Source of the DNA: Gnetum montanum
Taxonomy: Eukaryota; Streptophyta; Gnetopsida; Gnetales; Gnetaceae
DNA: 64,000 bases
Direction: 5' to 3'
Assembly: GCA_015680685.1 (NCBI GenBank)
Contig: MNCI01022757.1
Coordinates: forward strand, 132,800 to 196,799
Shown piece by piece: positions 1 through 11,589 of the stretch. Below the pieces are notes generated by a model. That model saw only the letters and a program-made list of their open reading frames with translations, had not been told where the DNA came from and searched no databases. Both the position numbers and the translations under genes were made by a program. The first letter of the stretch is position 1. Each line of letters opens with the position of its first letter.

Positions 1-2
1 TC

Positions 3-2528
3 CTCCTGCAAAGGAGCCAGTCACTAGATCAGCCTATAGTAAATCCTCAACCGGAAGAGGAAGATGAGTTCGCTGCCCAATCTGAGCATGAAGACTCATA
101 CCACACCCTTAGCCCACAAACTTATATAAACCTGTTGTTTCACCCATTCATGGGCGAAACTTCATTCCTTCAGCCACTGAACATCATGCAAGCGCATGCG
201 CCCCAACAAGACGCAGCCGCACTCGCCCCCATTCCTCCACCAACCGATGTTCAAGTTAACACGCTTCCCCTCGTAATTCCTCCCACAGCCACGACACCCC
301 CGTTCTTACAAATGCAACCCCCTCAAAACAATGTAGGAGTGACCTTCCCACCCCGCATGATCGAAATGCTGCACGTAATACCAGCCTCTACATCTGCTCA
401 TTACATACCGCGAGTCCCAACCCAAGGAATATCCTTTACCACTGTAACCCAACAAGTTCAAGGGGTTCCTACACAAAACATGGTCGGGCAATGGGCAGCG
501 ATTGGTGCCCAATCACATCAACCCCCTCATTACAACATACCACCTCACACAATTCCACCAGTCAACATCCCCCAGACACAACCACAACAACAACAACCCT
601 TCACCCACAATGTGCCACCTGTGATACCACCTATTATAAATATTCCACAAGTACAGCCACCAACTACACAGCTTTCAGCCTTCCAACCTACTATTCAGTA
701 ATCTAATATGTACACTGTACCACATCCCCAAGCTTCCATCTCACCTAGTGCTCAAGACTAGGCAGATGCTAAAAAACTAATGCAGAAATTAACTGACGAG
801 GTCAAACGCCTTAAAATAGCTATCGACGGAGAGTTGAAGGTAGTGGACTTTTACCACGATGACCCCATCAGCTCTTCTATTCCACCCCTAACATTACCAA
901 AAGGTGTATCATTGCCTACGCTAACCAAATACAATGGGGAAACGAAACCCAATGCTCACCTTATAACATTTAGACTCGAATGCGCATTACTCCAGGCATG
1001 GCCACATGCCATTTTGCGAGTGTTCCCTATGTCCCTCGCAGGGAGAGCACTTGATTGGTACCGGGCCTTGTCGAGAAATTTCATATTTTCCTTGGAAGAG
1101 TTGTTACATCAATTCGTGACCAGGTTCAAGTATAACTTGGAACCTGAAGTGACACTTGACAGCCTTATACAGGTTAAACAAGCACCTCTGGAACCCATAC
1201 AAAAATTCATCCAGAGGTGGAGTGCTGCTCTCAATGAGCTCCATGAGCCAATTCCACAGACATATCTGCTCACCATTCTAAAGGGGGCTATTAACGACTT
1301 TTTCAAATCCAAGTTATATTATCTCAATGCGCATAACCTTAATCAAGCCTTTGTACAGATTAAAAATATAGAGGATGCGGCCCAAAATAGTCATGATCCT
1401 ACGTATTTAGCCTTCAAAAATCAACACAGTAAGAAAGATAAAGAAAAGGCTAAAACAACTATAGCGGCAATAGCGGAAACGCAACAAGCAAATGTGGCAC
1501 AACAACACAAACCGCTGGTGGCCCCTACTAATTATACTAAACCCACTCCCGCAACTGCACCAGAATTGTCCTCATCACAGAATCCAACACCGAACTGTAC
1601 AAGAAACTTTGAGAGGAAAGAACCCTCCCAATATACGCCATTGCCTATGAAGCCATCCCAGCTATTCGATCAACTCCTGAGGGCTGGATTAATAAAACAT
1701 AAATAATTATCCCCGGCAGCGATCCAAAGACATGACCGATTCTGTCAACTGGTTCAGAACCCAAGCCTAGCAACGTCGGATGAACCCCCAGTACCCAAAG
1801 GTTTCAAGATGGACCGTTTCTGCGACTATCACCAATGTAACGGGCATGGCATGGATTACTGTTTCACCCTGAAACAAGACATACAACGGATGATCGATGG
1901 AGGCCAAATCACTTTTGATGAGGCCAACCCAGTCCAACCGCAGAACCAAGCTATGGGTATGTATAAAGACCCTCTGAATACCAAAGAGGCACCGTACGTT
2001 ATTAACACAATCTACCTAGATAATGAACCTGAAACACCTAGCATTAACACCGTCTACTCTGACTATGAACAACAAACGCCTAACAAGCCATTTGTAGTAC
2101 GTATTCCTCCCACTACATCAACATCCATGCCTCAATGCTCATACGTCCCGCAGTAGCCATATGTTGTCCGCGTACCCCCCGCCGTAATGGCTTCTAACAC
2201 CCAGACACGTGAAAAATCATACATGGTGCATATACCTCCTGCCGTCACTACCTCAAATCTACCAACCCCTCCTACTCGGCCTACCCCTTACGTAGTCCGA
2301 GTGCCACCCGCGCTTGCAATAGCAGAGGTCCAACCTCCGCCTAAACCAACCCCATACATCATTAGGACACCCGAACATCCTAGTGATCCCCAATCCTCTA
2401 ATTCCCAGACACAAAATAAACCAAGCCCCTATGTCCTCAAGGTGCCTAGCTCGTCTGGGACCCAACCGCAGGCGACTGTCCAACCGCAATCCTATCCGAC
2501 TCCATACGTAGTACGAATCCCAAGGTAA
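3..2528 (+). pseudogene. gag: T1 gag polyprotein, N-terminal truncated by window edge
   Basis: Structural (capsid) protein of the T1 element. One frame runs from base 3 with stops at 699, 759, 1704, 2154 and 2526, all consistent with point changes and none with an indel. The first ~230 codons are Pro/Gln-rich. The capsid-like core is about 860-1400 and contains the WYR..SRNF and F..R.KYN patterns typical of retrotransposon gag. A Lys-rich tail follows. The zinc knuckle at about 1824-1865 reads C-DY-H-QCNG-H-GMDY-C, the Cx2Hx4Hx4C form. After it come several repeats of a TPYVVR(V/I)P motif (about 2090-2525), a proline-rich linker that element A also has in shorter form. The same frame continues into the protease, so gag and protease were one polyprotein. 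Confidence 0.88.
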
Positions 2529-3875
2529 CCTAAGGCCTCAAAACCAATCATGCCCCTGCATCACACACGAGAATGCTTAGCGGACAGGCTTACGCACGAG
2601 CTCTTGGAAAAGGAGTGTCAATGGCTAGCCTTAGGACCTCCTAAACCTACTCCATTAAATGCGATACCCATGACACAACCTAACGATAAACCAAATACAG
2701 GCCACGAGGGGAAATCATCCAGAAAACATGATACGCCCGAATCAACAATTCCAAAAGAAAATAATAAACCAATGATGCACGAAATAAAACTGTTGGGCCC
2801 AATGGACCAAGTTACTGTTGATAAACACGCGCCCAACAGTAGAGACCTAGCAACAGCCCTAACACAGGTCACACAAGTGATCAAACAAAATAATACTTCG
2901 CTAAGCTTATATGACCTAGTTTTAACATCTCAAACACATCGTGAAGCTTTGGTGCGCATGTTAACATCTATCCCAGTAAGTGAGAACTTGCCTCCAAATG
3001 AACCTTCGATTCATGCGGTAATGTACTCGCCCCAAGGGTCAACTTCTAAACCATTAAGTTTCCATAACGATAACATCAAGGTGGATAAGAAAACAGGGGA
3101 GATAACAACAGCCCCTATGTTTATAACAATAAGAGTAAACCAATTCCAGATACATAGGGTCCACGTAGATGATGGAGCTGCCACAAACGTAGTCCCATAT
3201 CCCATCATCAAACAACTCGAGCTAACAGAGCAAATCAAACCAACTACCACCACATGCTTGAAATCATTCAACGGATCGTGCGTGATAGTCAAAGGCACCA
3301 TGACCTTGGACTTCATAGCAGGGGACCAATTCCCCACATCCGTCGACTTTGTAGTAATCAATGACATGCCAGGATTCAACCTAATATTAGAAAGGCCCTG
3401 GTTAGCCCAATTGAAAGCAGTCTCATCCCCTATACACCAAGAGATTCATTTTCCTTATGAAGGTGGTGTAATTTTCATACACGAGGAGGCTGCTACACCC
3501 ATCATATCATCATACATAGACACAGACCAAGGCTCAGAGGTTAAGCTCGAAGAGCCTAGACAACATGACATAAATGAACAACAACTGACAAGCGATAATC
3601 CTTTAAACACAGAAGAAAACCCACCCAAAACAGAAATACCCGGGCCTGACATTGTACATACACCTCCTCACTTAGAAACAACAACTAACACTGAACTCAC
3701 ACCAAATGCCAAAACATCTGAAAACACCGATGCGAGGACTATTCCATCAGACATCCCTTGGGCTGAGTTACCATTCAACGTGATCAGTGAAGGGGACGCT
3801 GAATATAGAATCATACCCACTAACTCTACTCCTAATGTAAAAATGCGAAAACTCAAAAAGTCACTAAACCAATGA
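2529..3875 (+). pseudogene. pro: T1 retropepsin-like protease region
   Basis: Same frame as gag, open for 442 codons from 2550 to the stop at 3873-3875. The aspartic protease domain is about 3080-3480. Its active-site loop reads VHVDDGAATNVV (DDGA at 3168-3179), a Tat-style variant of the canonical D[ST]G, and the second conserved block NLILERPWL lies near 3385. Upstream is a conserved helical stretch (LSLYDLVLTS, near 2900) that also appears in element A. The C-terminal ~130 codons are acidic and low in complexity and end in a WAELPF block, again shared with A. The frame stops just before a tandem array; in Ogre-type elements an intron sits at this point, between protease and RT. Confidence 0.85.
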
Positions 3876-3898
3876 ATAAAAAAATAATAATAACTATC

Positions 3899-4600
3899 TA
3901 AAATGACATTAAACTATAACTAGTCCGAAATGATATTAAACTATAACTGGTCTGAAATGACGTTAAACTACAACCTGTCCGAAATGACATTAAACTATAA
4001 CTGGTCTGAAATGATGTTAAACTACAACCTGTCCAAAATGACATTAAACTATAACTGGTCCGAAATGACATTAAACTACAACTAGTCCGGGACGATGTTA
4101 AACTATCATGTCCGCAATGACATAAAACTAGCCATGATCAGAAATGGTCGGTCAACCAAGAAATCTACCCGTGTCATTCAAAACGTCCCTTGCTTACACT
4201 GGGGCCCGAAATGGCCTAAAACTACGCATCTGGTCCGAAATGGCCTTAAACTAGTGCGAATCCAGCCCGGTATGGCCCTAAACTGCCATGTTGGCCCAGC
4301 AAGGCCTTAAACTGCCACATACAAACCCCCTACGGCCCGGTATGGCCCTAAACTACCATGTTGGCCTGGCAAGGCCTTAAACTGCCACATACAAACCCCC
4401 TACGGCCCGGTATGGTCCTAAACTGCCTTGTTGGCCGGGCAAGGCCTTAAACCGCCACATACGAACCCCCTATGACCTGGTAAGGTGTTAAACTGCCACC
4501 TGCAGATCACATTTGGCCCAGTAAGGCCTTAAACTGCCACCCACGGCCTGGTATGGCCTTAAACTGCCATGCGTCCCGGTGTGACAATAAACCACCATTA
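3899..4600 (+). repeat. T1 tandem array 1 (between protease and RT)
   Basis: The first ~230 bases are 27-bp units (CCGAAATGACATTAAACTA type, followed by ACAACCTG or TAACTGG). From about 4200 the unit changes into ~70-bp higher-order copies built from two sub-units, each of which keeps a GGCCCGGTATGGCC-like hairpin followed by TTAAACT. No reading frame is conserved through it. The same core occurs in array 2 of this element and in both arrays of element A. It fills the gap between the protease stop and a good splice acceptor. Confidence 0.9.
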
Positions 4601-4656
4601 TGCACGTGCACACAATTTAAGTTGCCTAAAAACATTGAGCAATACTCATCACCTCA

Positions 4657-4679
4657 TTCTGCTCTCTGTTCATTCGCAG
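4657..4679 (+). promoter_or_regulatory. candidate 3' splice site of an Ogre-type intron
   Basis: A pyrimidine-rich run ends in TTCATTCGCAG at 4679, directly after tandem array 1. The RT frame is open from here to the first in-frame TAG at 4817. Ogre-type Tat elements are known to splice out an intron between protease and RT. A donor cannot be fixed; AATGTAAAAATG near 3836 inside the protease tail is one candidate. No transcript evidence. Confidence 0.5.
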
Positions 4680-7600
4680 GAGCAAGCCTAATGGATTATC
4701 AACATTTATCCGCACCATTAATCATCGATGGGATGCACAGAAAAATCACAAGGGACATCAACATAAATCTCATCCACATAATTTTATCAATGGACGACGC
4801 AGTCATAGCCTCAACATAGCAAATGATGGATGACTACAAAGGTATGACAAAGCCCCTTGACATGGAAGCTGAAAACATCACCGAAGACCTGTTGACCAAA
4901 ACCCCCATCACCATGCCCGATGAAGAAACTAAAATATTAAAACTAAGTACATTACTGCAACCTCAACTGGCCAAAGACATAGAGAATGTGCTTAGGGACA
5001 ACATAAAGGCATTTGCTTAGTCATACACAAACATGCCTGGGTTGGACCCTCGAATTGTCCAGCATAACATTATCCTTGATCCAAAATTTAGGCCAGTAAA
5101 GCAAAAAGCACAAAAGGTTAAACTCGAGGTGGCATTGGCAGTTCACAATGAGATCACCAAGCTTTATCAGGCTGGTTTCATTCGGACTGTCGATTACGCC
5201 GATTAGGTATCCAACATGGTCATTGTCCCAAAGAAGAACGGAAGCATTCGCTTATGCATTGACTTCCGGGATCTCAATGTCGCAACCATAAAAGATGATT
5301 TTTCCCTACCTAGCATCGATCAACTTGTCGACTTGACCGCTGGGCATGCCTTATTATCTTTTATGGATGGCTTCTCGAGATACAACCAGATACGTATCAA
5401 CCTGGAGCATCAACTCTGGACTACCTTTATGACACCATGGGGAACCTTCTGTTATACGATGATGTCCTTCGGTCTCAAAAATGTTGGGGCCACGTATCAA
5501 AGGGCGATGACATTCATCTTTAGCGATTACATGTTACACTCGCTCAATGACTACGTGGACGACATCATGGTTAAATCGAAAACATCGGAACAACATGTAC
5601 AAGATCTTGACTTAGTACTAAAACGTTGTTTAAAATATGAGCTGAGACTTAACCCAAAGAAATGTGTCTTTGGAGTCAAAATAGGAAAAATGCTTGGGTT
5701 CATAGCCTCAGAAGCAGGGATACGAGTAGACCTCGATAAGGTTAGGGCCATAACAAACCTAAAATCACCTGGCAACCTTACTGAACTTTGAGGTCTACAA
5801 CGTAGACTACAGTTCATTAGAAGGTTCATAGAAAAACTAACAGATAAATTAAAACCTATGAATCACTTGTTGCGCAAGAATGTCCATTTTGAATGGACTC
5901 CACAGTGCCAAGAAGCATTCGATAATATTAAAGTGGCACTTGCCCGACTACCCACGGTTTATCCACCTCAAAATGATAAACCATTTTACATCTACCTCAC
6001 AACTTCAGATTCATCAATCATGTCTATGCTTTGTCAAAAACAAGATAATGGAACCGAAGTCCCTGTCTACTACTTGAGCCATGCATTAGTAGGCCATGAG
6101 AAAAAATACAACGACGTAGAGAGGTCATGTTTAGCCTTAGTCTTTTCTCTAAAGAAATGGCGACATTACCTCTTCCACAATCAAGTTAACATAATCTGCA
6201 AGGATAATGTGCTCAAAGCCATCACAGGAAACATTTACGAGATAAGTTGGATAGCACGTTGGAAAGCCATGATAGCTGAGTTTGACCTGCATTACATAGC
6301 GCAATCATCAGTTAAGGGTCAAGCCATAGCAAATCAAATGGCCGCATCACCAACACATGATCAAGCGACAATAGAGCCAAAATTCCTAGATGAGAATATA
6401 AGCGCAATAGACATAGTGCCTGATGACTACGACGCCATTCTAAACTTTGATGGAGCATCCACCTCTCGAGGGGGAAGTGCTACCACTATCATCACCTATC
6501 CCTCTGGGGAGATCAGACCCTTTGCTTATCATTTCAACTTTCACTGTACCAACAATATAGCAAAGTACGAAGGTCTCCTCAGAGGTCTCGCGGCAACACT
6601 GGCTTCAAACATCATACGACTTGTGGTCAGAGGAGATTCACAACTAGTTTTAAACCAAGTCACAAATATTTATACATGCAAAGCACAACATTTACAACCA
6701 TACTGTGACTTGGAAAAACACCTAATGAAGCGATTCGAAAACATCGATGTGCAACACGCCTCTAGAAACGACAATACCATCGCAGACGCACTGGCCACAT
6801 TAGCGTTAAACATATCACCTAACATGTTCCATACGCTACCAAGCTCCATAACCAGTTGTTCCGAACCAATAACTGATACCCTTGATACATTGCCAATTGC
6901 ATCCGTTAGTACAACACATGCAACAGAATGGTATGATGACATAACGAATGCACAAAAATATGCGGTACGAAAACGTTCTAGGAAATATGCACTGGTAGGA
7001 GACACGTTGTGTCGCCTGTCCTATGAGGGCGTATTGCTAACATGCGTTGGTAGTACTGATACCCAAACCATCGTGGAACAAGTACATGACAGACTATGCG
7101 GAGGACATATAGCACCAAAAGCAATGGCAACAAAGATAAGACACTTAGGCTATTATTGGCCACACATGGAGTATGATTGTCTTTCCAAGGCTAAAACATG
7201 TAGTACCTACCAAAGACATAGTAATCTAATCCATGTCCCACCAAATGAGTTGCACACAGCGCAAATCACATGGCCCTTTCAAAAGTGGGGGTTGGACCTT
7301 ATCGGCCCAATAACACCCTCATCTTCTGCAGGGCATAGTTTCATCATAACTGCAACAAAATATTTCACAAAGTGGGTAGAAGCTATTCCTCTTCTAAATA
7401 CTACATCTAAACACGTGTGCAATTTCATTCTTGAAAACATTGTAACCCGTTTTGACATTCCCATGACAATCATCACTGACAACGGGCCACAATTTAGCAG
7501 TGCCGAAACCAAAACCTTTTGTGAAAGTCTGGGGATCAAACACTCATTTTCATCCCCTTACTACCCTAAGAGCAATGGGCAAGCAGAGGCCACCAACAAA

Positions 7601-8128
7601 ACCATCATTACTATACTTAAAAGGATGCTTACCCAAAGCAAGAGAAGATGGCACGAAAAATTGGTGTACACATTATGGGCATATCGCACGACACATAGAA
7701 CTTCAACAGGTAAAATGCCATATAGCCTTGTTTACGATTCAGAAGCCATCTTACCTCTAGAATTGCAGGTACCATCTTTAAGGATCACACTTTCTGGACT
7801 CCTCGACGAAGGACAAAACAATGACCTACGCATCATTGACCTGGACTCGGTAGAGGAGGAACACATACGTGCACTTGATCAGATCGAATGGTACCAAAAA
7901 CAGCAATGACAACTCCATCGGCACGACATTCGTAAGCGCCCCATCAAAGAAGGTGACCTTGTGCTTAAGGTCATTCAGGAACACCCGGACAAATTCTCAG
8001 CCAATTGGAAAGGTCCCTACTTGGTCACCAAAGCATATGACAATGGAGCATTCAAGTTAGCTGATATGGAAGGAAATGAGTTTGCAAATTCAACCAATCA
8101 CTTGTTCCTGAAACCATTCTATACTTGA
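4680..8128 (+). pseudogene. pol: T1 pol: RT, RNase H, second RNase H, integrase
   Basis: A single frame without indels runs from the splice acceptor to TGA at 8126-8128. It is broken only by stops at 4817, 5018, 5204, 5789 and 7907; those at 5018 and 5204 fall where the family has Trp, and those at 5789 and 7907 fit Arg (CGA to TGA). RT spans about 5040-5800 with the YVDD catalytic box at 5552-5563. The RT-linked RNase H is about 5980-6350. A second, plant-type RNase H follows at about 6429-6815, with FDGAS, KYEGL, GDSQL and IADALA blocks carrying its acidic residues. Integrase has a degenerate zinc-binding region near 7090-7220, then catalytic D (7295), D (7478) and E (7586), giving DD35E spacing. 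The C-terminal GPY-like block (WKGPYLV) lies near 8005. Confidence 0.93.
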
Positions 8129-8149
8129 ATACAAGCTTAGGTACGTGTG

Positions 8150-8520
8150 AGTCCTGGGGTCACGACTATAAACTGATACCACAGCTCGTCCTGGAATCAT
8201 GAAGGTAAACTAATACCATAGAACAGTCCTAAATTATGACTTAAAACTGATACCACAGTCCATCCTGGCATCATGACGATAAACTGATACCACACAGTGT
8301 CTGCAATGACGATAAACTAGCACCCATCCAGCACGACAGTAAACTGCCACAATCGCACTCGCCAGAGTCCGCTACGACTATAAACTGGTTTGCCTCTTCA
8401 CGGTCTGCCAAGACTAGAAACTGGCAGTGTACCATCCGCCACAATGCTAAACGAGTAATATCCAACGGGTTATGCCATAAAACTAACCCATGGTCGTCCA
8501 CTAAGACTATAAACTGGCAA
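8150..8520 (+). repeat. T1 tandem array 2 (3' of integrase)
   Basis: About ten diverged units of 30-40 bp, each with a GACTATAAACTGG or GACGATAAACTGATACC-like block preceded by a short CTGG/GTCTGC stem. The TAAACTG end and the small hairpin are the same as in array 1. Tandem repeats in the 3' untranslated region are known for Tat/Ogre elements. Confidence 0.85.
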
Positions 8521-9567
8521 TTTCATCTCTGGTTCCTCAATGGTTGCATTCAAACTTCATCAGAATCACTGCATCGCTCGCCATCAAACGATCCTACCAA
8601 TATTACTACCATTCACATACAGTGCCTGAATTCTCTTCTAATGCCTTTATTCCATCCATAGCTATTTAAATCTAAGCTTGCTTATTCACCAATGGTTTTC
8701 TTGTCTCCTTGGAGTTGTGTTTGTAGGACAACACTCAGAGGTGTTCGTACAAGTGTACACTTCGTCATAAGCAGCAAGGTGAGGCAATGTTCACAGCACA
8801 TGTGGCAAGACTAAATCAAGTCGTTCACTAGTACATCCCCATTTCCTGGTACATTGCCTACCTATTCATCAACATACTCTACCTGGCCACACCTCTGATA
8901 CACCCAGTACACTCAAAACTTTGAATACACTATTGCACACTATAACACTTTTAAGCAGTTGCAACATACAACACAACATAGCACTTGAGCATGAGTACAA
9001 GATCAAAACAAAGCTTCTTCCTGACAAAAAAAAACGTCTCTTCCCACATAAAACACAAGACGATACGACAGTTGTTTTGAAAGCAAACGCTCATGTCTAA
9101 AACAATCAAGTGACATCTTGTTGCATGGCTTTGGCTCTCCACCAATAGGCTTCCCCCTAAAACACTAAACATAGGCCCTATTCCTCCAAAGAATGCAACA
9201 CATCATCACGTGGCTTTGGTCTCGCCAACAAGTCCGATTGGACACTAACCAAGAGTCTTGTTCAACCAAAGGACGCACATCGCATGTCTTGATTCCGAGT
9301 CTGCTAAACAATGGCTATTGACAAGGATCAGCATGATACACACCAGAGCATCCACTTTACCAAGCACAATCCCTTGGTCAGTTACCAGTCCCCACAATCT
9401 CCATTTTCCTACCAGCTACAAATTTCATTGTCCCAATCATATGTACTACGAAACACAATGCGATGATGTCTAGTCAGGTGGCAAAGGATAATGTCTTTAT
9501 CAAGTTGCTTGTGGTGTTTTGCACTTCTTTGTCGACGCTTCTCAAGTCGATTCCTCCAAGCATCAAC
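8521..9567 (+). other. T1 3' untranslated region, no coding signal
   Basis: About 1 kb between array 2 and the PPT. I see only short chance ORFs, no tandem repeat and no similarity to known element proteins. Confidence 0.6.
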
Positions 9568-9580
9568 AAAGAGGGGCCAA
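9568..9580 (+). promoter_or_regulatory. T1 polypurine tract
   Basis: AAAGAGGGGCCAA lies immediately before the LTR start TGGAACACCA. Element A has AAAGAGGGGCTAG at the equivalent place before its own LTR. The tract primes plus-strand DNA synthesis in LTR retrotransposons. Confidence 0.8.
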
Positions 9581-9724
9581 TGGAACACCACAAAATTTCA
9601 AGCTTAGTACTTTTCCAACAAGAAGCAGGTCCCTGGGACTCACAGACGACCACGGCTACATCTGGTATCAAACATGGCAACTTCAGAGATTAGATGCTTA
9701 ATTTTCACTAAGTATGCATTCTCA

Positions 9725-10140
9725 GTGTATACGCCCAAGTCTACATTCTCAACGTATACGCCCAGCGTATACACTCCAAGTTCACATTCACAGCGTATAC
9801 GCCCAGCGTATACGCTCAAGTTCACAGCGTATGCGCCCAGCGTATACGCCCAATGTTCATAGCGTACACACCTCACAAGTACGTCCAGCTTGTACGACTG
9901 ATGCATACGCTGGGCATGAAATCCCTGAAGACAACATGAAAATAGCACTGCAGAAAAAAACTTGGTACAAGGCAGCAATTCCGATGAATAGAGCATCCAT
10001 CAACGTATACGCCTGGCGTATACACTCAACAACCATCAGCGTATACGCCCAGCACGTCCAGCGTACACGCCCTCCATGCCCAACGTATACGCCCAAAGTC
10101 TATGCCCACTAGATACAGCGTATACGCCCAGCGTATACTC
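9725..10140. repeat. CGTATACGC palindrome cluster in T1 U3
   Basis: CGTATACGC, a near-perfect palindrome, recurs roughly fifteen times (some copies mutated), often as CGTATACGCCCAG. Spacing is irregular, so this is not a simple satellite. It lies within the 500 bp upstream of the TATA box. Because it is palindromic, both strands read as open frames here. Confidence 0.88.
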
Positions 10141-10220
10141 CAGCAGATGTAACATGTTGTACACTTGTAAATTTTATGCTTTCACACCCGGTCAATGCGC
10201 CACATGTCACCCTAAACTTG

Positions 10221-10230
10221 TATAAAAGCC
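10221..10230 (+). promoter_or_regulatory. T1 LTR TATA box
   Basis: TATAAAAGCC in the expected place between the repeat-rich U3 and the downstream R/U5 part of the LTR. Confidence 0.7.
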
Positions 10231-10822
10231 CCAATTTTTCACTAGATCAAGGTCAGCTGAAAAAGATTTTGAGCAAAACCAAAGAGCAGAGACGCTGAGA
10301 GACAGAGCAGAGAACCTTGTACGCTGGACAACCCTGTATGCTAAGCATATAGCCTCTATGCTATGCCTACAGGGTGAACTAGCCCATAGTCATCCCTCCA
10401 TCCATCGGGGCTTTTCGTCCGCCTTGTGTCAAAGCCACAACTGTGTTAGACCGGTGCATTGTAACTCTCATTTTGAAATACCATTGTTACATTTTCTTCC
10501 TAAAATCTGCTACAGTTTGCATTAATTGTTGCATGTATTCTGTTTACACTCTTTTACGTTTACGCTCTGTTCGCAGCAGTTACGCTATTTACGCTCCGCT
10601 TTATGCATGTTACGCCGTTTACGTATAACCGAGCGTATAGCACTTCGGTGTACGTTCGGGGAAATCCTTACCTAATCTGTGTGTGTACCACTCAAGGTAC
10701 TCTGCCTTCGTTCATTCCAGTTTGCCCTCAGGCGAAGGTAGGATCTTTTGTGCGTGTCCGGTGGTCCCACGGTCTCTGTTTCCTTCCAACCGGAGACCGA
10801 CAATTTCGGATGGTACACTAAT

Positions 10823-11330
10823 AAGAAACATAGAAAAGGTTTTTCTAGAGTTGCTTGGGATATTTGCACTAGTAGTAAGAAAGATGAAGGACTTGGCATC
10901 ATTAATTATAACCAGGGTATTTCTATTACAATAAAATGGATTACAAAGTGCATTAATGGAGATGATGTTTAAATGATCCTTCTAAGAAATAGACTTATAT
11001 AAGAAAAACCTAAAAATGATAAGAGTTACTCTTCTAATAAATTTTTTCTCTACCTTCTTCTTCTTTAGGTCATTTCTATTCCTAGTTCTCTAGTTCCTAT
11101 TGAAATGACAATCATATTACCATTTTGAAAGATATGATTAAGCAAATTAACCCATTGTGGCTTTCTTTTAATGAAAGAGCTTGGACTATTCATGCATCAA
11201 GATTGTGTAACACTTGTGGCAAATTTGGTATCACTACAATTTCTTATCTACATATGCATGATAGATGAATTACTTAAAATAAAGCTTCTAACCTCTATGT
11301 TTTGAATAGAAAGAGGAAAATATTTTTAAA
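10823..11330 (+). pseudogene. LINE (non-LTR retrotransposon) RT C-terminal relic
   Basis: Immediately right of the T1 insertion the frame reads a VAWDICTSSKK.EGLGIINYNQ pattern (10850-10920). This is the conserved post-RT block of plant LINEs (W..IC.PK..GGLGI.N...N). It continues with IKWITKCINGDD, matching the usual KW.WR... block. A weaker stretch near 11140-11250 (NPLWLSF.ERAW) may be the zinc-binding tail. Frameshifts and stops break it after 10972. It is the target into which T1 inserted, so it is older than T1. Confidence 0.7.
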
Positions 11331-11589
11331 TAATTAATTTTTAATCTTGAGAATTTATTTACAATAATTTGCATCACGCTTTTTTATCTATTTTTTAAAA
11401 AGATGGAAAATATGTTTTTCTTTTAATTCAAAAGTTACTTATGTGATTATTACAAAAAATTATTTTATTCATAACAACTTTAATAACCCTATAAAATGCA
11501 ATTATTAGCATCCTTTTGAATGAGAAAATCTAAAAATATTTGGATAACTCTTACATTTTCTAAAATTTGTGCTTTTTATTTTGGCCGAG
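11331..11589. other. AT-rich spacer
   Basis: No coding signal or clear repeat, apart from homopolymer runs. It ends where the R-array leader (GGCCGAGAGGCC) begins. Confidence 0.5.

Larger units (their letters stand above)
1..10817 (+). mobile_element. T1: Tat-lineage Ty3/gypsy retrotransposon, 5' end outside window
   Basis: Order seen: gag, zinc knuckle, proline-rich linker, protease, tandem array, RT, RNase H, a second RNase H domain, integrase, second tandem array, PPT, 3' LTR. The extra RNase H after the RT-linked one, and the C-x2-H-x4-H-x4-C type knuckle, are known marks of the Tat lineage (Ogre, Retand and relatives). The gag frame is already open at base 3, so the 5' LTR, primer site and gag N-terminus lie to the left. 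The 3' LTR end (10817) and PPT were placed by alignment with element A in this window. The element is dead: both long frames carry several stops. It inserted into a LINE, which resumes at 10823; bases 10818-10822 (CTAAT) should be the target duplication, but the partner is off-window. Confidence 0.93.
9581..10817 (+). repeat. T1 3' LTR
   Basis: 1237 bp, starting TGGAACACCA and ending GGATGGTACA. Both ends align with element A's LTR ends (TGAAACACCA start; a matching CCGA...TTTCG...TACA end). The U3 part holds the CGTATACGC cluster, then a TATA box at 10221. The 5' LTR is not in the window, so age cannot be judged from LTR divergence. Confidence 0.82.

Noticed and set aside
3011-3856. Minus-strand ORFs opposite T1 protease
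   Set aside because: Shadow frames of a better supported coding strand.
3899-4600. Regular short repeats that could suggest a CRISPR array
   Set aside because: Units drift, spacers are themselves repeated, no cas genes, and the setting is a plant retroelement.
6670-7539. Minus-strand ORFs opposite T1 RNase H and integrase
   Set aside because: Shadow frames of pol; no own motif.
9640-10112. Overlapping ORFs on both strands (118 and 132 codons)
   Set aside because: They arise from the CGTATACGC palindromes, which read open on both strands.
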